Source: Scheffersomyces stipitis CBS 6054
Taxonomy: Eukaryota > Ascomycota > Pichiomycetes > Serinales > Debaryomycetaceae
DNA: 64,000 nt
Assembly: GCF_000209165.1 (NCBI RefSeq)
Contig: NC_009044.1
Location: 868,001-932,000, forward strand
Reading direction: 5' to 3'
Numbering within the stretch: position 1 is the first letter of the stretch; every line of letters begins with the position of its first letter. The notes beneath the pieces are model-generated. The model was not told where the DNA came from. It did no database searches and saw only the letters and a program-made list of their open reading frames with translations. Positions 28,582-39,804 of this stretch are shown in pieces. The position numbers and the translations under genes are program-made.

Positions 28582-29092
28582 TGTCTATTTGGAGAACCTG
28601 AACAAGTGGAATCTGGAGAAGTGAAAAATTAGCAGCCTGGAAATTTTCGGTATAGTTAAAGAATGTATAGTGCGATTTTCAGATTTTTCAGTCGCACTCA
28701 GATTTTTCAGCCATAATTAAGAGCCAAATGTGGAGAAATGGATAAATATGTATTTCTTATTTTTAGAAGTATATATGATAAATGGCATTGACAATTGACT
28801 GACGTCAACTTCATAACTTCATTACTTCATTTTCTTGTTGGCATCGGCGGAACTGGCATTGCTGAGCTGTCTTGGTTAGCCATAGTTAACAGCTTGAGAT
28901 TGCCAGTGTCGCATTGGCCGGGTAACCCTCTCCAGGAATCATAATGATGGCAAATAAATCCAAGCTCGTATTTACTCTTTCTCTATTCTGTTTCCATTGA
29001 TTGTATATCTATCTTTTTCTAGGTCCATTCTACATTTGCCGTTCCCTTTCCATTCTTTTCCATTCTCCACCACTTCGTTCTTATTTATCACA
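28582..29092. other. OMS1/RPN6 divergent promoter
   Basis: 511 bp. It contains the palindrome TGACGTCA (28800-28807, ATF/CREB-type), immediately followed by three ACTTCAT copies at 8-bp spacing (28808-28830). GATGGCAAA (28946-28954) differs by one base from the PACE/Rpn4 site GGTGGCAAA and lies about 140 bp upstream of the RPN6 ATG. No gene was seen. Confidence 0.5.
28946..28954 (+). promoter_or_regulatory. PACE-like (Rpn4) element upstream of RPN6
   Basis: GATGGCAAA, one mismatch to GGTGGCAAA, sits in the usual position for proteasome gene promoters. The sequence match is direct; the function is inferred. Confidence 0.45.
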
Positions 29093-30361
29093 ATGTCGCA
29101 ACCCTCGGCTCTTCTTGCCGAAGCCAGAGAGTACGCCACGGCCAAAAACTACGAAGCTGCTGAACAGAAATACAAAGAGCTTATCTCGAGCGACAGCGAG
29201 ACAGAGTCACTCACCAAAAAATTACAAGAGCAAGAAGCTGCCATCATCGAATTGGGTAAGGTTTACGAGACCAACCACGACGCCACGAAGTTGACGGAAT
29301 TGATCGCCGAATCAAGAAATGTGTTGGGCAAATTTGCCAAATCGAAAGTGGCCAAAATTGTCAAGTCATTGATTGAAGATTTTGATACGATTCCTGACTC
29401 CTTGGACTTGCAGATTTCTGCCAGCAGAGAATGTATCGATTGGGCAGTAGAGAGCAAGCTTTCCTTTTTAAGACAATCGTTGCAGTTGAAGTTGGCGGAG
29501 TTGCTCTACAAGAAAACTTTGTATCAGGAAGCTATCAAATATATCAATGACTTGTTGAGAGAGTGCAAGAAGTTGGACGATAAGTCGCTGATGGTAGAAG
29601 TTCAGTTGTTGGAATCCAAGATTTACCATGCATTGCGCAACATTCCCAAGTCGCGTGCAGCTTTGACTGGCGCTAGGACGTCGGCAAACTCAATCTATTG
29701 TCCAACATTGTTGCAGGCTGAATTGGACTGCCAGAGCGGTATTTTGAATGCCGAGGACAAGGACTACAAGACTGCGTTCTCGTACTTTTACGAGTCGTTT
29801 GAAGGGTTCAATTCGCAAGACGACGAGCGTTCTATCGTAGTTTTGAAGTACATGTTGCTAACCAAGATCATGTTGAACTTGATTGATGATGTCAACAAAA
29901 TCTTGAACAACAAGAATGTCATCAAGTACCAGTCCAAAGATATTGATGCAGTGAAGTCAATTGCGACTGCGTACTCCAACAGATCTTTGAAGGAGTTCGA
30001 GAGCTCCTTGTTGACATACTCGTCAGAATTGAAGTCTGATCCTATCATCAAAAACCACTTCAACGCCTTGTATGACAACTTGCTCGAACAAAACTTGTTG
30101 AAGATCATAGAATCTTATAGTTGTGTAGAATTGTCGCATATTTCCAAGACTATTGGCTTGAATTTGCAACAGGTAGAAGGCAAATTGTCTCAGATGATCT
30201 TGGACAAAGTATTCTATGGGGTTTTGGACCAAGGAAATGGCTGGTTGATCTTGTATGATGAACCTAGAAGAGACGCTGCATACGATGCTTCGTTGGATCT
30301 TATCAAGAACTTGTCCAATGTAGTTGAATTACTTTATGAGAAGGCATCATCATTGAATTAG
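29093..30361 (+). CDS. RPN6: 26S proteasome lid subunit Rpn6
   Basis: 422 residues from ATG at 29093 (yeast Rpn6 is 434). The frame stays open 32 codons upstream, but that part begins at TTG and has no family match. The N-terminal solenoid of TPR-like helices ('LLAEAREYATAKNYEAAEQKY') runs to about 280. The PCI domain (about 285-390) includes 'LSHISKTIGLNLQQVEGKLSQMILD' and ends 'VLDQGNGWLILYDEP', the typical winged-helix end. Rpn6 (PSMD11) clamps the lid to the 20S core. It is nuclear and cytosolic. Its promoter contains a PACE-like site, shared with OMS1. Confidence 0.95.
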   Translation: MSQPSALLAEAREYATAKNYEAAEQKYKELISSDSETESLTKKLQEQEAAIIELGKVYETNHDATKLTELIAESRNVLGKFAKSKVAKIVKSLIEDFDTIPDSLDLQISASRECIDWAVESKLSFLRQSLQLKLAELLYKKTLYQEAIKYINDLLRECKKLDDKSLMVEVQLLESKIYHALRNIPKSRAALTGARTSANSIYCPTLLQAELDCQSGILNAEDKDYKTAFSYFYESFEGFNSQDDERSIVVLKYMLLTKIMLNLIDDVNKILNNKNVIKYQSKDIDAVKSIATAYSNRSLKEFESSLLTYSSELKSDPIIKNHFNALYDNLLEQNLLKIIESYSCVELSHISKTIGLNLQQVEGKLSQMILDKVFYGVLDQGNGWLILYDEPRRDAAYDASLDLIKNLSNVVELLYEKASSLN

Positions 30362-30504
30362 ATAAATGCGAATGAAATGGCAATAGTACAAAGAATTGTA
30401 AGAGGTGATTTAAGAATAAAAAGTGGATTACCTCCACAGTCTATATTTATAGTACATATGTATAGTGAAATATTCATCTAATAGAACAATCAGATTTGTC
30501 TTCT

Positions 30505-33039
30505 CTAGTAGAATATCCCAGAGATTCCTTTCTCTACAGCAACGATCGAGACCTCTCCGGCCTTCACCAAAAACTCATCGAGTCTTCCACATTTCAAGAA
30601 ACAGCTCAAGAAGTCGTTTTGTTCTTCATTGGCAACATCATTAATCAACGAGAAGGCGCTTCTCATGTATTTCCAGTCCTTTTCTCTTGCATTTTGGAAG
30701 ATCTTCAACAACTCGATAATCAAGTACGGAACATAAATGCTTCTGAACTCAGAGTAGATTGCCAAGTCGCTATCTTTCTCGGATGACGTATTCTTGAACC
30801 ACTTGAAAATCAAATTCAATAAAGTCTTGCTTGTTTTATCTATCGAGCTATCTACACCAGTAGAAAGCCACTTACCCTGACTATTGATTTGAGTGCTTAC
30901 AAACTTCTTCCACTCGTCTATCAAGATCAAACCTTCTATGAGAGATGCGTACGCTAACAATTCCTCTTTGTCTTCTTCTGTGACGATCTCTGGCTCATTT
31001 TGAAAAATTAAACTCTTTGTTTGAAGCTGAGTATCGTATTCGACTAATAACAACTTGAAGTTCTTTCCCTTACTAAATGCTTTTAAAGGAGCTAGTTTTC
31101 CGCAAAGAAGAAATCTTCTGATGATGGCAATAGTTGCGACAATCGCATCCTCATACATTTTATTCTCATAGAACCACTCAACGGAGTGGTACAACTTGGA
31201 ATCAATATCATCTACAGAGTTGATATCATCCTGAACTTCAATTACTGCCTGTGGTTTATAGTGCGATTCAGTATCTTTCATCACCCTTTCAACAGTTCTA
31301 CGCAAAACATTCATCATCTTGTCTTCCTGGGTATTTGCAGCGAGCTCCATAGCCTCGTCTACTTCTGAGATCGAATTTGCAATTCTGCGCGAGATTTCTA
31401 TCTGTTTGCTACGATCAGATGAGTCTGTCAACGAGGACAAGAAAAGTGCATACGCTTCACGAGAGTCCTTTTCGTTAGGTACAAACGATAGATAGATAGG
31501 AATAAGTTCAGGCAACTTGTACTCTGCCAATTTGGACGTGTACGAGGTAATTATAGTCGTGATATCCTCGTTGTTGATGTTGTCTGTACCTACTACTAGA
31601 AGCTGGAATATAGCCAAATGAGTTAGCACTCTGGAAATGTATGGTTTCTTGAGAGCTTCTGGCTCTCCAGTCAGTGAACTGGTCAAATTATGCAATAAAG
31701 AAGGGACATTATCTAACATCACGCTTCCCATGATGACTCTGAGCGGGTTTTCACTCTGCTGAGTCAACAAATTACCTGAGTGCAGTATGGTATTCAAGAT
31801 TTCAGCAATCGTGTTTAGCTGAGGCTTGGGAATGTTGACAGGCAAAATCTCCTGTTCAGAAGACAACTGCGATACAATAAAATTGTCAATGTTGTAGGAG
31901 TAGAGCTGACTCAAATACAAAAGTAAAGTCTGTTCCCAGTCATCAGAAGCCACCAGTAAGTTGCCTGAAATGTCACCGCCGCACAAGTAATTATAGATCA
32001 ACTTCTCGTACTTGTTCAAGTTCGCCTGTTGCGAGAGTTTGTACACTGTTTTCTTCCATAAAAGCTTGTGCTTGATACCGGAAGGTTTTGTCTGTTCTGC
32101 TACAATAGAATCAAAGTCCAGATCCTGCTTGTCTAGAACAGGATCAAAGTACTCCTGGGTAGCGCCGACAAGAATCAAAGCCAAAGCATAATTACCCGTA
32201 TTGTTGGCAATATCAATTGCATCCTGGACCCTATCCTGAAGAAGCAACTTGTAGATCTGAGCAAATACTTTAGAGTCGTTGGATTCATCTGCTGGATGAA
32301 TGGATCTATTACTACGCAAAGGTGCATCTATATCGAGCTTATCAATCAAATCAGCATCAGTAGCTCGACTAGCTAAGACATCGAAGTCGGAATTTGCAAC
32401 GGCCATGGCAGTATTCTTCCATTTCGTCTGGTAAGATTCGGTTTCGTCTCCTACAAGAGATGGAGTATGCGACTGGAGCCAGAGGATGATGATGGAAAGC
32501 TCTCTGATCGCTGGATTTTTCCGCAAAAAGTTCTCCTGCTTGATTCCCATAGACGAAAAGTCGTATTCACGAAGCAATTCGGTTTTGGCTTTATTGCTGA
32601 ATAGAGCTCGGAAACGGAACAACCGATCAACAAGTTCCCAGAGTTTGAACTCCAAGTCCCAGTTGTCAAACTCTTCAGCAAGTGCGGTATTGCTTTCGTC
32701 AAGTGAAAGTTTGTCACGAGTAGAAAGTGCCCTGTCAGCGCAAATCTGCTTGAAATCCTGAATGATATCAAATGGATCCCTCTGTTTGTTCACTTGTAGT
32801 GAATGGAGCACATTGGCAAACTGCGTCTCTATGTTGGAGTCGGCCTGGGCTGCGGCATCTGGTGACGTGCCAACGGCATGAAAGGGCAATAACTCCGTAG
32901 TCGTCATGTGCACTGTTTTGCAAGTGTAAGAGCCCAATTTTCTCGCTGGCAAAGGAGATAGCTTAGGTAACTCTTGAAGAATAGTTCTGTTTATCGAAAT
33001 TAAGTAGTGAAAAATATCACGACATCGTGACTGCGACAT
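30505..33039 (-). CDS. NUP84: Nucleoporin Nup84 (Nup107 family)
   Basis: 844 residues from the first in-frame ATG at 33039. A GTG lies just upstream. Alignment in mind with yeast Nup84 (726) suggests a second possible start at 32907, where residues ahead of 'DPFDIIQDF' match the yeast N-terminus better; the extra 44 residues could be leader. The alpha-helical family hallmarks are 'DLIDKLDIDAPLRSNRSIHPAD' (the DPDAPLR-type motif, about 235-255) and 'LLLQDRVQDAIDIA...YALALILVGA'. Later come 'HKLLWKKTVYKLSQQANLNKYE' and the C-terminal 'YLIIELLKIF'. It is a scaffold subunit of the Y-complex of the nuclear pore. Confidence 0.93.
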   Translation of the reverse strand: MSQSRCRDIFHYLISINRTILQELPKLSPLPARKLGSYTCKTVHMTTTELLPFHAVGTSPDAAAQADSNIETQFANVLHSLQVNKQRDPFDIIQDFKQICADRALSTRDKLSLDESNTALAEEFDNWDLEFKLWELVDRLFRFRALFSNKAKTELLREYDFSSMGIKQENFLRKNPAIRELSIIILWLQSHTPSLVGDETESYQTKWKNTAMAVANSDFDVLASRATDADLIDKLDIDAPLRSNRSIHPADESNDSKVFAQIYKLLLQDRVQDAIDIANNTGNYALALILVGATQEYFDPVLDKQDLDFDSIVAEQTKPSGIKHKLLWKKTVYKLSQQANLNKYEKLIYNYLCGGDISGNLLVASDDWEQTLLLYLSQLYSYNIDNFIVSQLSSEQEILPVNIPKPQLNTIAEILNTILHSGNLLTQQSENPLRVIMGSVMLDNVPSLLHNLTSSLTGEPEALKKPYISRVLTHLAIFQLLVVGTDNINNEDITTIITSYTSKLAEYKLPELIPIYLSFVPNEKDSREAYALFLSSLTDSSDRSKQIEISRRIANSISEVDEAMELAANTQEDKMMNVLRRTVERVMKDTESHYKPQAVIEVQDDINSVDDIDSKLYHSVEWFYENKMYEDAIVATIAIIRRFLLCGKLAPLKAFSKGKNFKLLLVEYDTQLQTKSLIFQNEPEIVTEEDKEELLAYASLIEGLILIDEWKKFVSTQINSQGKWLSTGVDSSIDKTSKTLLNLIFKWFKNTSSEKDSDLAIYSEFRSIYVPYLIIELLKIFQNAREKDWKYMRSAFSLINDVANEEQNDFLSCFLKCGRLDEFLVKAGEVSIVAVEKGISGIFY

Positions 33040-33646
33040 TTTAGCGAAGACCACTACCAGTGCTCATAGCGCTATAAAGAACACCATGATGGAAGTCTGG
33101 AATCGGTGATTCTATAATGTGCTGATTCTAGAACTATTCTAAGGTCGTTGCTTGATTTCGTACTAGCTATTCCTATACTCTCATTAAATATGCTTACTTT
33201 ATACCATTAGTACTTCTTGTGCGACATCGCAGTCCAAGATCCTCCTCTCAGTACTTCTAACCATTTTGAAATTTGCACCCATTCCTAGCAGAAAAAGAAA
33301 AAAAGTAGGATAAACATGGAATAAACTTACTATACAACATACTATAAGTGATTCTCACTTCCAACAATATATATCATACAAAAGACAACAATTAACCATA
33401 AACACTTTCCATAAATTCAATTCCTTTCACCTTCCCCATACAAACTCGCATTGTATTGTTCCAGCTGCAGGAGACTCCGATAGAGACTATCCTTTCTCGA
33501 ATATACCACTTCTCCTTCGGTGGCACTACCAACTCTTTCCCAGCAGACATTTCGGCTGTAGGAACTTGCCTGTTTACTGCCATAAGAGCTTCTACAACCA
33601 CATACTATTGTATCCCAGCTAGCGATTGAAAAAACGGCGCTACCGA
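33040..33646. other. Divergent promoter NUP84 / ATG20
   Basis: 607 bp, AT-rich, with short open frames lacking signatures. No specific element is confidently recognised. Confidence 0.5.
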
Positions 33647-35743
33647 ATGTCACACTCTGACACTTCTCCCTCTGGGGACAATAATCAATCAAATAATGGA
33701 ACAGACATCGACACTAATGAAGCAAAGCAAGAGGAGACAAGCCCGCAATTACCACAGGAAGATGCAAAGATAGCAGACATTGGCTCCAGTATACCATTTG
33801 CGAGCGATGAAGACAACAATCCGTTCAATCACCAGGCTGAGCCCAGTTTGGATTTGGATGACGAAGATTCACTTCTTCTATACAACTCTAACGATAAAAA
33901 CAATGACAATAACGATAAAAAACTCGATAAAAATAATAGTAATAATATCAGCAATGGCAATGGTAAAGAGAACAATGGTAATATCACTACTGGAAAAGAT
34001 AACAACAATGGTAATGCTAATGATACTATGGGTGGTACTTTATCTAACTTGGGATCTCTCGCAGGGTTCAACACGGTTCACATAGATGTAGAGTCACGGG
34101 TTTCAAAACTACTCAGACCCACTCGTAGAGTTAAGGTTCAGATCACCGAGGCTGGGAACTCCAACGAAGGAAGTGCCAATTCGCTGAAGAAATACGTGGT
34201 CTATACCATCAAGTTGATAAACGTTGACGACGTAAGTGACGAGATTCTAACTCGTAGAAGGTATAGCGACTTCGAGTCGTTACGAGATGTTCTCACAAAG
34301 ATCTTTCCATTGGTGATCATACCTCCAATTCCACCGAAGAACTATATCAACTTGACGATTCTCAACGGTTTGGTAGGTGGACAGTCTCAGAACGGGAACT
34401 CACCTCATTCTTCCGCTTCTTCTGGAGACCATTCCACTACGGGCAAAGCTTACTCGTATATCAACTCAACTCACTTGAGTAAGAATAAACTCATAGAGCA
34501 TCGTAAACGTCTTCTTGGTAACTTTCTTAACAATTGCTTGTCTATTCCCCAGATAAGGAATTTGGATTTCTTTGCCAAGTTCTTGGATCCGAACGCCAAT
34601 TGGGTAGATGAAGTCTCATTGATTACGAGCCAATTACCGAAATCAATATATAATCTGAATCCTGAGAACGGACTTAAATCAGAACCGATCTATGCAAGTT
34701 TGCCCAATCCCAGCAATAGCCACGGTATGTCTTTTTTCAAAGATAATAAGAAGAAAATCGCAAGCAAGACTAATAAACTACTTGCAAATGGCGGAATAAC
34801 GTCAGACTCATCAAATCAGACTGAACAGAGCGTAACTTCTACCACTTCGGAAGACAGAACAGGTAATTCTACGTATATAATCAACACGTCTACTTTGGAT
34901 GACATCAACAAGAAGATCATGGAAAATTACTTGGGTTTATCCAACGACTACACGGAGTTAGGAACAATATTCAATACTTTCTCATTGGCTTTTTCTGAAG
35001 CTCCTCGTCAGAATGGAAAGAAAGTAAGCGCTGAAGAAGAGACAAAGATCAATGCCATATTCGATAAGATTGGCCAGATCTTTGATAGATCTTATATAAC
35101 AATCAATGCTCTTTTGAGCGACTTGGAAACTAAATTCTCTGAGCCTCTAGGTGAGGCCGTACAATATTCCACCATTTTGCAGTTCATTTCTAAGTATCAA
35201 AGTAGAAAGCTGAAGCAACAGGATATGGTGGACTCCGAGATACGCGAGAAAAGAAAGGAGCTACAGGAACTACTTCGTTCTGGTGAAGAAGCAAACCGCA
35301 TCGATGCTGCTGTCAACTCTCCTACTGGCTCTAAGAACAAGAACTATGACCTAGAGCCGGCTACTGAAAGACAAAGTGCATCTCAACCACCAGTAGCCTC
35401 ATATACATCCAGCAAGTTCAAGTTGTTTCCAAGTATGAACTCACTCAAAAAGATTACCCAGTATGTGAGTGAGATTATTGACCAGAACCCCGAAGAAACT
35501 AGAAAGCAGCGGGTGCTATACCTCCAGAAAAAGATCAAGACGTTTGAAAAGTGTCAGCAGATAATGTCTGAAGACGTTTCGTTCATCACGGACGAGGTCA
35601 ACAAGAACTTTCACGCATTCCACACCAAGCAGCTCAAGATGATCTTTGACATCTTGCTCTGCTACAACAGGTTTCTTATTGGTTGGGCTAAGAAGAACAT
35701 TGATGTCTGGGAAGAGATCCGCGAGGAGATCCAAAATCTATAG
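33647..35743 (+). CDS. ATG20: PX-BAR sorting nexin Atg20 (Snx42)
   Basis: 698 residues from the first ATG at 33647. An N-terminal low-complexity region contains 'DEDNNPF' and a run rich in Asn, Asp and Lys (about 85-130, from AAT/AAC repeats). The PX domain (about 155-315) has '[15 protein letters not shown]' and '[13 protein letters not shown]', the phosphoinositide-binding core, with an insertion near 250-280. Then '[14 protein letters not shown]' and a helical BAR-like region end in '[12 protein letters not shown]'. These latter segments parallel yeast Atg20 more than Snx41. Atg20 binds PI3P and works with Snx4/Atg24 in endosomal retrieval and selective autophagy (Cvt pathway). Confidence 0.8.
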   Translation: MSHSDTSPSGDNNQSNNGTDIDTNEAKQEETSPQLPQEDAKIADIGSSIPFASDEDNNPFNHQAEPSLDLDDEDSLLLYNSNDKNNDNNDKKLDKNNSNNISNGNGKENNGNITTGKDNNNGNANDTMGGTLSNLGSLAGFNTVHIDVESRVSKLLRPTRRVKVQITEAGNSNEGSANSLKKYVVYTIKLINVDDVSDEILTRRRYSDFESLRDVLTKIFPLVIIPPIPPKNYINLTILNGLVGGQSQNGNSPHSSASSGDHSTTGKAYSYINSTHLSKNKLIEHRKRLLGNFLNNCLSIPQIRNLDFFAKFLDPNANWVDEVSLITSQLPKSIYNLNPENGLKSEPIYASLPNPSNSHGMSFFKDNKKKIASKTNKLLANGGITSDSSNQTEQSVTSTTSEDRTGNSTYIINTSTLDDINKKIMENYLGLSNDYTELGTIFNTFSLAFSEAPRQNGKKVSAEEETKINAIFDKIGQIFDRSYITINALLSDLETKFSEPLGEAVQYSTILQFISKYQSRKLKQQDMVDSEIREKRKELQELLRSGEEANRIDAAVNSPTGSKNKNYDLEPATERQSASQPPVASYTSSKFKLFPSMNSLKKITQYVSEIIDQNPEETRKQRVLYLQKKIKTFEKCQQIMSEDVSFITDEVNKNFHAFHTKQLKMIFDILLCYNRFLIGWAKKNIDVWEEIREEIQNL

Positions 35744-35956
35744 GATATGTATTAACTAACGGCTTTATAATGTGCTGATGTTGTAGTTATTGTGGCTACT
35801 AGTGGATTAAATAAACTGGGCGTATAGTTGAGTAGAAGTGCGTTGATACTGACTTTGTTTGTGAGAGTACTTTGGGTCTATCAATTGGCTAATTCGTATA
35901 TACTGAGTCTATAGCCTACAGTGAATCTATTCTAAAGCAATAGGGTATATCAATAT

Positions 35957-37198
35957 CTAATCGTCTCTCAGGAGATACTCAATCACGGGAGGTCCCCATT
36001 CGCCAGCTCTCTTGTAATTTGAAATATCTTCAGGCAAACCCTTTATAGCACCTATCAAACGTTCGCGTACCTCTTTACCTTCTTTCTTAACCTCACTTAA
36101 CGGCAACAAGTATGTTCTGATAGTGAAGAGAACGGCTTGTGATTTAGGAAGCTTGGTCAAAGTTTGTCTTTCACTTCTGTAATGAACCTGATTCTCAAAG
36201 TCAAGTTCCTTGATATCTATAGGAACCTGGACAGAACCATCTGGCAAGTTGTGTCCTTTATTCTGGTCGTCTACGTAGTATTTGTTGTGAGTCTGCATCG
36301 AGAAGTTGCTTCTTGTGATAAACTGACCTGGCTTAATACGAGAGAAGTATCTATTCATCGAAAGCTTGAGCTTTTCCTCATACCCGGGAATTGGATGGTG
36401 TATGAAAGAGAGTGGCATATTGAAACGATCAGCAGGATCAAAGCCTGCAGCAAACGCAAACACCCCACCTTTGAAGAAATACTCTGTTCCATCTTTTTCA
36501 TTTTCTCTCGAAGGATCCTTGAGGAGAATTATGAAGTCTTCTTCGATGGTCTCTACTAGAAAATCTAGATACTGCGAGGCACTTATCTTTTCATCAACGG
36601 TGGATGAAGCCGGAATCGACCTTCCGGTAATACCGTTGTGGACCTTATCTCCATCCCTACTGAAATACATAGGATACTTGTCACATATGTAGTTGACTAC
36701 AATATCATAGAACTCACGTATGGCCGGAACTGCTTCTGGAGTAACGAATACCGAGCTGGACCGGATATCCTTGTCAGGAGGATAATCCTCATGTTCGTTA
36801 TTGACTATTTTAATTTTGTTATTGATACGGTCCATGTAAGTCGGTTCGATGAGAAGCCAGTCCTGTGGATCCAAGTTCCGGATGCCCATGGTCAATTTGT
36901 AGGCACCATTCTTGAAGGGGTACGATTTGAGAGCATCGCATTTGTCCCATACAAAATCGGCTGCAACAGACTTAATTTGTGGAGCAACATACGGTTTGCT
37001 TTGATCCGATTGGTCAGTCGAATCGCCAGAAGTTTGTCTTGACTGTGGTTCCTTGCCAAAGAGAAATCCCTGGGCGACTTTTCTACTTCCTGGTTTCAGA
37101 AGCTGGAAAAGAACTAGTGATAGAGCTAACGACGATGTGACTAATAGTGTCACGAGATCAGAGTCTCTGCTGATAAAGAATTCCCTGACAATATCCAT
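35957..37198 (-). CDS. DUF3445 (heme-dependent oxidative N-demethylase-like) membrane-anchored protein
   Basis: 413 residues, ATG at 37198. An N-terminal hydrophobic anchor (about 15-37) precedes a DUF3445 domain. Recognisable strings are 'KLTMGIRNLDPQDWLLIE', 'QDWLLIEPTYMDR', 'VQEDFIILLKD'-like, 'GGVFAFAAGFDPADRF', 'SFIHHPIPGYEEKLKLSMNRYFSRI' and 'RSERQTLTKLPKSQAVLFTIRTYL'. The His-His-Pro and Arg-x-Glu-Arg-Gln-Thr residues are the family's most conserved. Fungal members are often labelled mannosyltransferase in databases with no support that I can see. Related bacterial proteins use heme to demethylate amines. Substrate and compartment are unknown here. Confidence 0.82.
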   Translation of the reverse strand: MDIVREFFISRDSDLVTLLVTSSLALSLVLFQLLKPGSRKVAQGFLFGKEPQSRQTSGDSTDQSDQSKPYVAPQIKSVAADFVWDKCDALKSYPFKNGAYKLTMGIRNLDPQDWLLIEPTYMDRINNKIKIVNNEHEDYPPDKDIRSSSVFVTPEAVPAIREFYDIVVNYICDKYPMYFSRDGDKVHNGITGRSIPASSTVDEKISASQYLDFLVETIEEDFIILLKDPSRENEKDGTEYFFKGGVFAFAAGFDPADRFNMPLSFIHHPIPGYEEKLKLSMNRYFSRIKPGQFITRSNFSMQTHNKYYVDDQNKGHNLPDGSVQVPIDIKELDFENQVHYRSERQTLTKLPKSQAVLFTIRTYLLPLSEVKKEGKEVRERLIGAIKGLPEDISNYKRAGEWGPPVIEYLLRDD

Positions 37199-37994
37199 AG
37201 GAAAAAAACACCTTCTAGTTGAAGAACTGGAGTTGTGGCATACAACAGTGATATACTACGAAAGACGACTTTGGAAAGGGAAAAAGCGGAATATAAAAGT
37301 TGAAATCCATAAGGTGAAAACTGAAAATTAAAGTAGTTCGATTATGCATGCACAAGTGCGCATCTGATTGCGCAGAAAGGAAATCCTATCCCGATATGGT
37401 AGCGCGGCTTTTCTGGGGTAATCAATAGCGATTGACTTAAATGGCATCAAGGATAAATGGCATAAGGTGGAAACAGGATAAAGATATCTGTTTAACGAAG
37501 CTTAGAGTATACCGGGTTTCTCCGAGGACAGAATGCCAAGCTGGCGAGAACGGAATTTGAGAGAATATAATATTGAGAGTTTCAGAGAGTTTCAGAAAGT
37601 TTCTGAGAGTACCAAATTTTCAGAAAATTCTGCAATCAGCTCAAATTATATAGACTATCTGAGTTGAACTTCGTCTCCAATATATCGATAGCAAAATGCT
37701 CAATTGGGCCAGACAAGGATGTCCAAATATGTCTATAGATACGAAAAATTTAGACCTATTTGTAAATAGACTGTACTGCACAGCTTCACTGTCTGGATCA
37801 CATTCTCACACGCGTTTTCACTTGTTGCCCAAATAGGAAGTCGACGCTGGCAGTTACGCATTTGTTTTGATCTCGCACCAAAACAGTAAAATGGATTCGT
37901 CTCCATCAACAAAACAAAATTTATCAGGAACGCCAGTTTTCTTTCCAAACACGAACATCTTCTCGAGATTTTTTGTTAGCAAATTACATCCATA
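37199..37994. other. DUF3445 / TUB2 divergent promoter
   Basis: 796 bp with no other gene. It contains a 10-bp tandem repeat (GAGAGTTTCA and variants) at 37575-37610, and TATA-like DNA near 37647. TUB2 exon 1 follows at 37995. Confidence 0.5.
37575..37610. repeat. 10-bp tandem repeat GAGAGTTTCA, about 3.6 copies
   Basis: Units at 37575-37584, 37585-37594 and 37595-37604 (two changes) plus a partial unit, in the TUB2 promoter. Function unknown. Confidence 0.7.
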
Positions 37995-39804
37995 ATGAGA
38001 GAAGTCATCAGTATCAATGGTATGTATGATCTGGAGAGTTTTCCGGAAAGCTGAATGCGATTGTGGCCCGGATCGGTTGAAATCCGATTATGAGACAGAT
38101 ACGTAACATGTTACGATTGGAGGCAAGAAATGAAGACAACAGAGGAAACAAAAAGACAAAGTGAATGACAGAAGCGAAATTAATAATGTCAATGTAGAAA
38201 TTCAAGTTGAATGAGTCAACAGTGAGTTTCGAATGAATCTTAATTGTCATTCGGATGATGTTTGGTGGTAGAGTTAGAAGAATGACAAACGGGCAATACA
38301 GGAGTACCAGATTACAAATATATCTATTATTCCCTTGCTATGATATATTAGCAATACTATGAGCCAGAATTCTATCATAATTACCGTTATTCCACTAGTA
38401 TCACATCATTTCTATCGTTTCAGTATCGTTACCAATCTTCTCGTACATTTCACATTTTGATCAACTCTAACCACCCTTCTAGTCGGTCAAGCCGGTTGCC
38501 AGATTGGTAACGCATGCTGGGAATTATACTCCCAGGAACACGGAATCAGACCTGATGGTTACTTACAAGAAGGTTTAGACAGACCTAAAGGGGGCGAGGA
38601 AGGCTTTTCAACCTTTTTCTCTGAAACCGGCTCCGGAAAGTACGTTCCTCGTGCTTTATACGTAGACTTGGAACCCAACGTCATTGACGAAGTCCGTACC
38701 GGTAAGTACAAGGACTTGTTCCATCCTGAGCAGTTGATTGCTGGTAAAGAAGATGCCGCCAACAACTACGCTAGAGGTCACTACACTGTAGGCAGAGAGA
38801 TCTTGGACGACGTTTTGGAAAGAGTCAGAAAGATGGCTGATCAATGCGATGGTTTGCAAGGTTTCCTCTTTACCCATTCTTTGGGTGGTGGTACCGGTTC
38901 CGGTTTAGGTTCGTTATTGTTGGAGCAATTGTCGATCGACTACGGCAAGAAGTCCAAGTTAGAGTTTGCTGTCTATCCAGCTCCCCAAGTGTCCACCTCT
39001 GTAGTTGAACCATACAACACCGTTTTGACAACCCATACCACCTTGGAACACGCCGATTGTACGTTTATGGTTGACAACGAAGCCATTTACGACATGTGCA
39101 GACGTAATTTGGACATTTCCAGACCCAACTTTGACTCATTAAACAGCTTGATTGCCCAAGTTGTTTCTTCTGTCACCGCCTCCTTGAGATTTGACGGTTC
39201 CTTAAACGTGGACTTGAACGAGTTCCAGACTAACTTGGTTCCATACCCTAGAATCCATTTCCCATTGGTTTCGTACGCTCCTGTTTTCTCCAAGCAAAGA
39301 GCTAACCACGAATCCAACTCTGTAGCTGAGATCACTGCTTCTTGTTTCGAGCCAGGTAACCAGATGGTTAAGTGTGATCCTAGAACCGGAAAGTACATGG
39401 CTACTTGTTTGTTGTACCGTGGAGATGTAGTCACCAGAGACGTTCAAAACGCCGTAGCTCAAGCCAAGGCCAAGAAGACTGTTCAATTGGTTGACTGGTG
39501 TCCTACCGGCTTCAAGATTGGTATTTGCTACCAGCCACCTACAGCCATCACTGGCTCCGAATTGGCCTCTGCCAGCAGAGCTGTTTGTATGTTGTCTAAC
39601 ACTACTGCCATTGCTGAAGCCTGGAGAAGAATCGACCGTAAGTTCGACTTGATGTACTCCAAGAGAGCTTTCGTCCACTGGTATGTTGGTGAAGGTATGG
39701 AAGAAGGTGAATTCACTGAAGCCAGAGAAGACTTGGCTGCTTTGGAAAGAGACTACATCGAAGTTGGAACCGACTCGTTCCCAGAAGAAGAAGAAGAATA
39801 CTAA
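37995..39804 (+). CDS. TUB2: Beta-tubulin Tub2 (spliced: 37995-38019, 38483-39804)
   Basis: 448 residues after splicing. Exon 1 encodes MREVISIN plus one base; exon 2 resumes [21 protein letters not shown], the invariant beta-tubulin N-terminus. The frame must start at this ATG: exon 2 alone has no in-frame ATG before the conserved core, only a TTG. The MREV start differs from the MREI autoregulation tetrapeptide of animal beta-tubulins by one residue. The GTPase motif GGGTGSG is present (about 140-146), as are the conserved 'NDLNP'-equivalent and H3 regions. The C-terminal tail is acidic and Glu-rich, ending in Tyr. It forms microtubules with alpha-tubulin. No in-frame CTG codon was noticed, consistent with a highly expressed gene in a CUG-Ser yeast. 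Confidence 0.97.
38020..38482 (+). other. TUB2 spliceosomal intron (463 bp)
   Basis: 5' splice site GTATGT at 38020, branch point CTAAC at 38467-38471, 3' splice site TTCTAG ending 38482. It is located after codon 8 (phase 1). C. albicans TUB2 also has introns near its 5' end; S. cerevisiae TUB2 has none. This is the only spliced gene I could support in the window. Confidence 0.93.
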
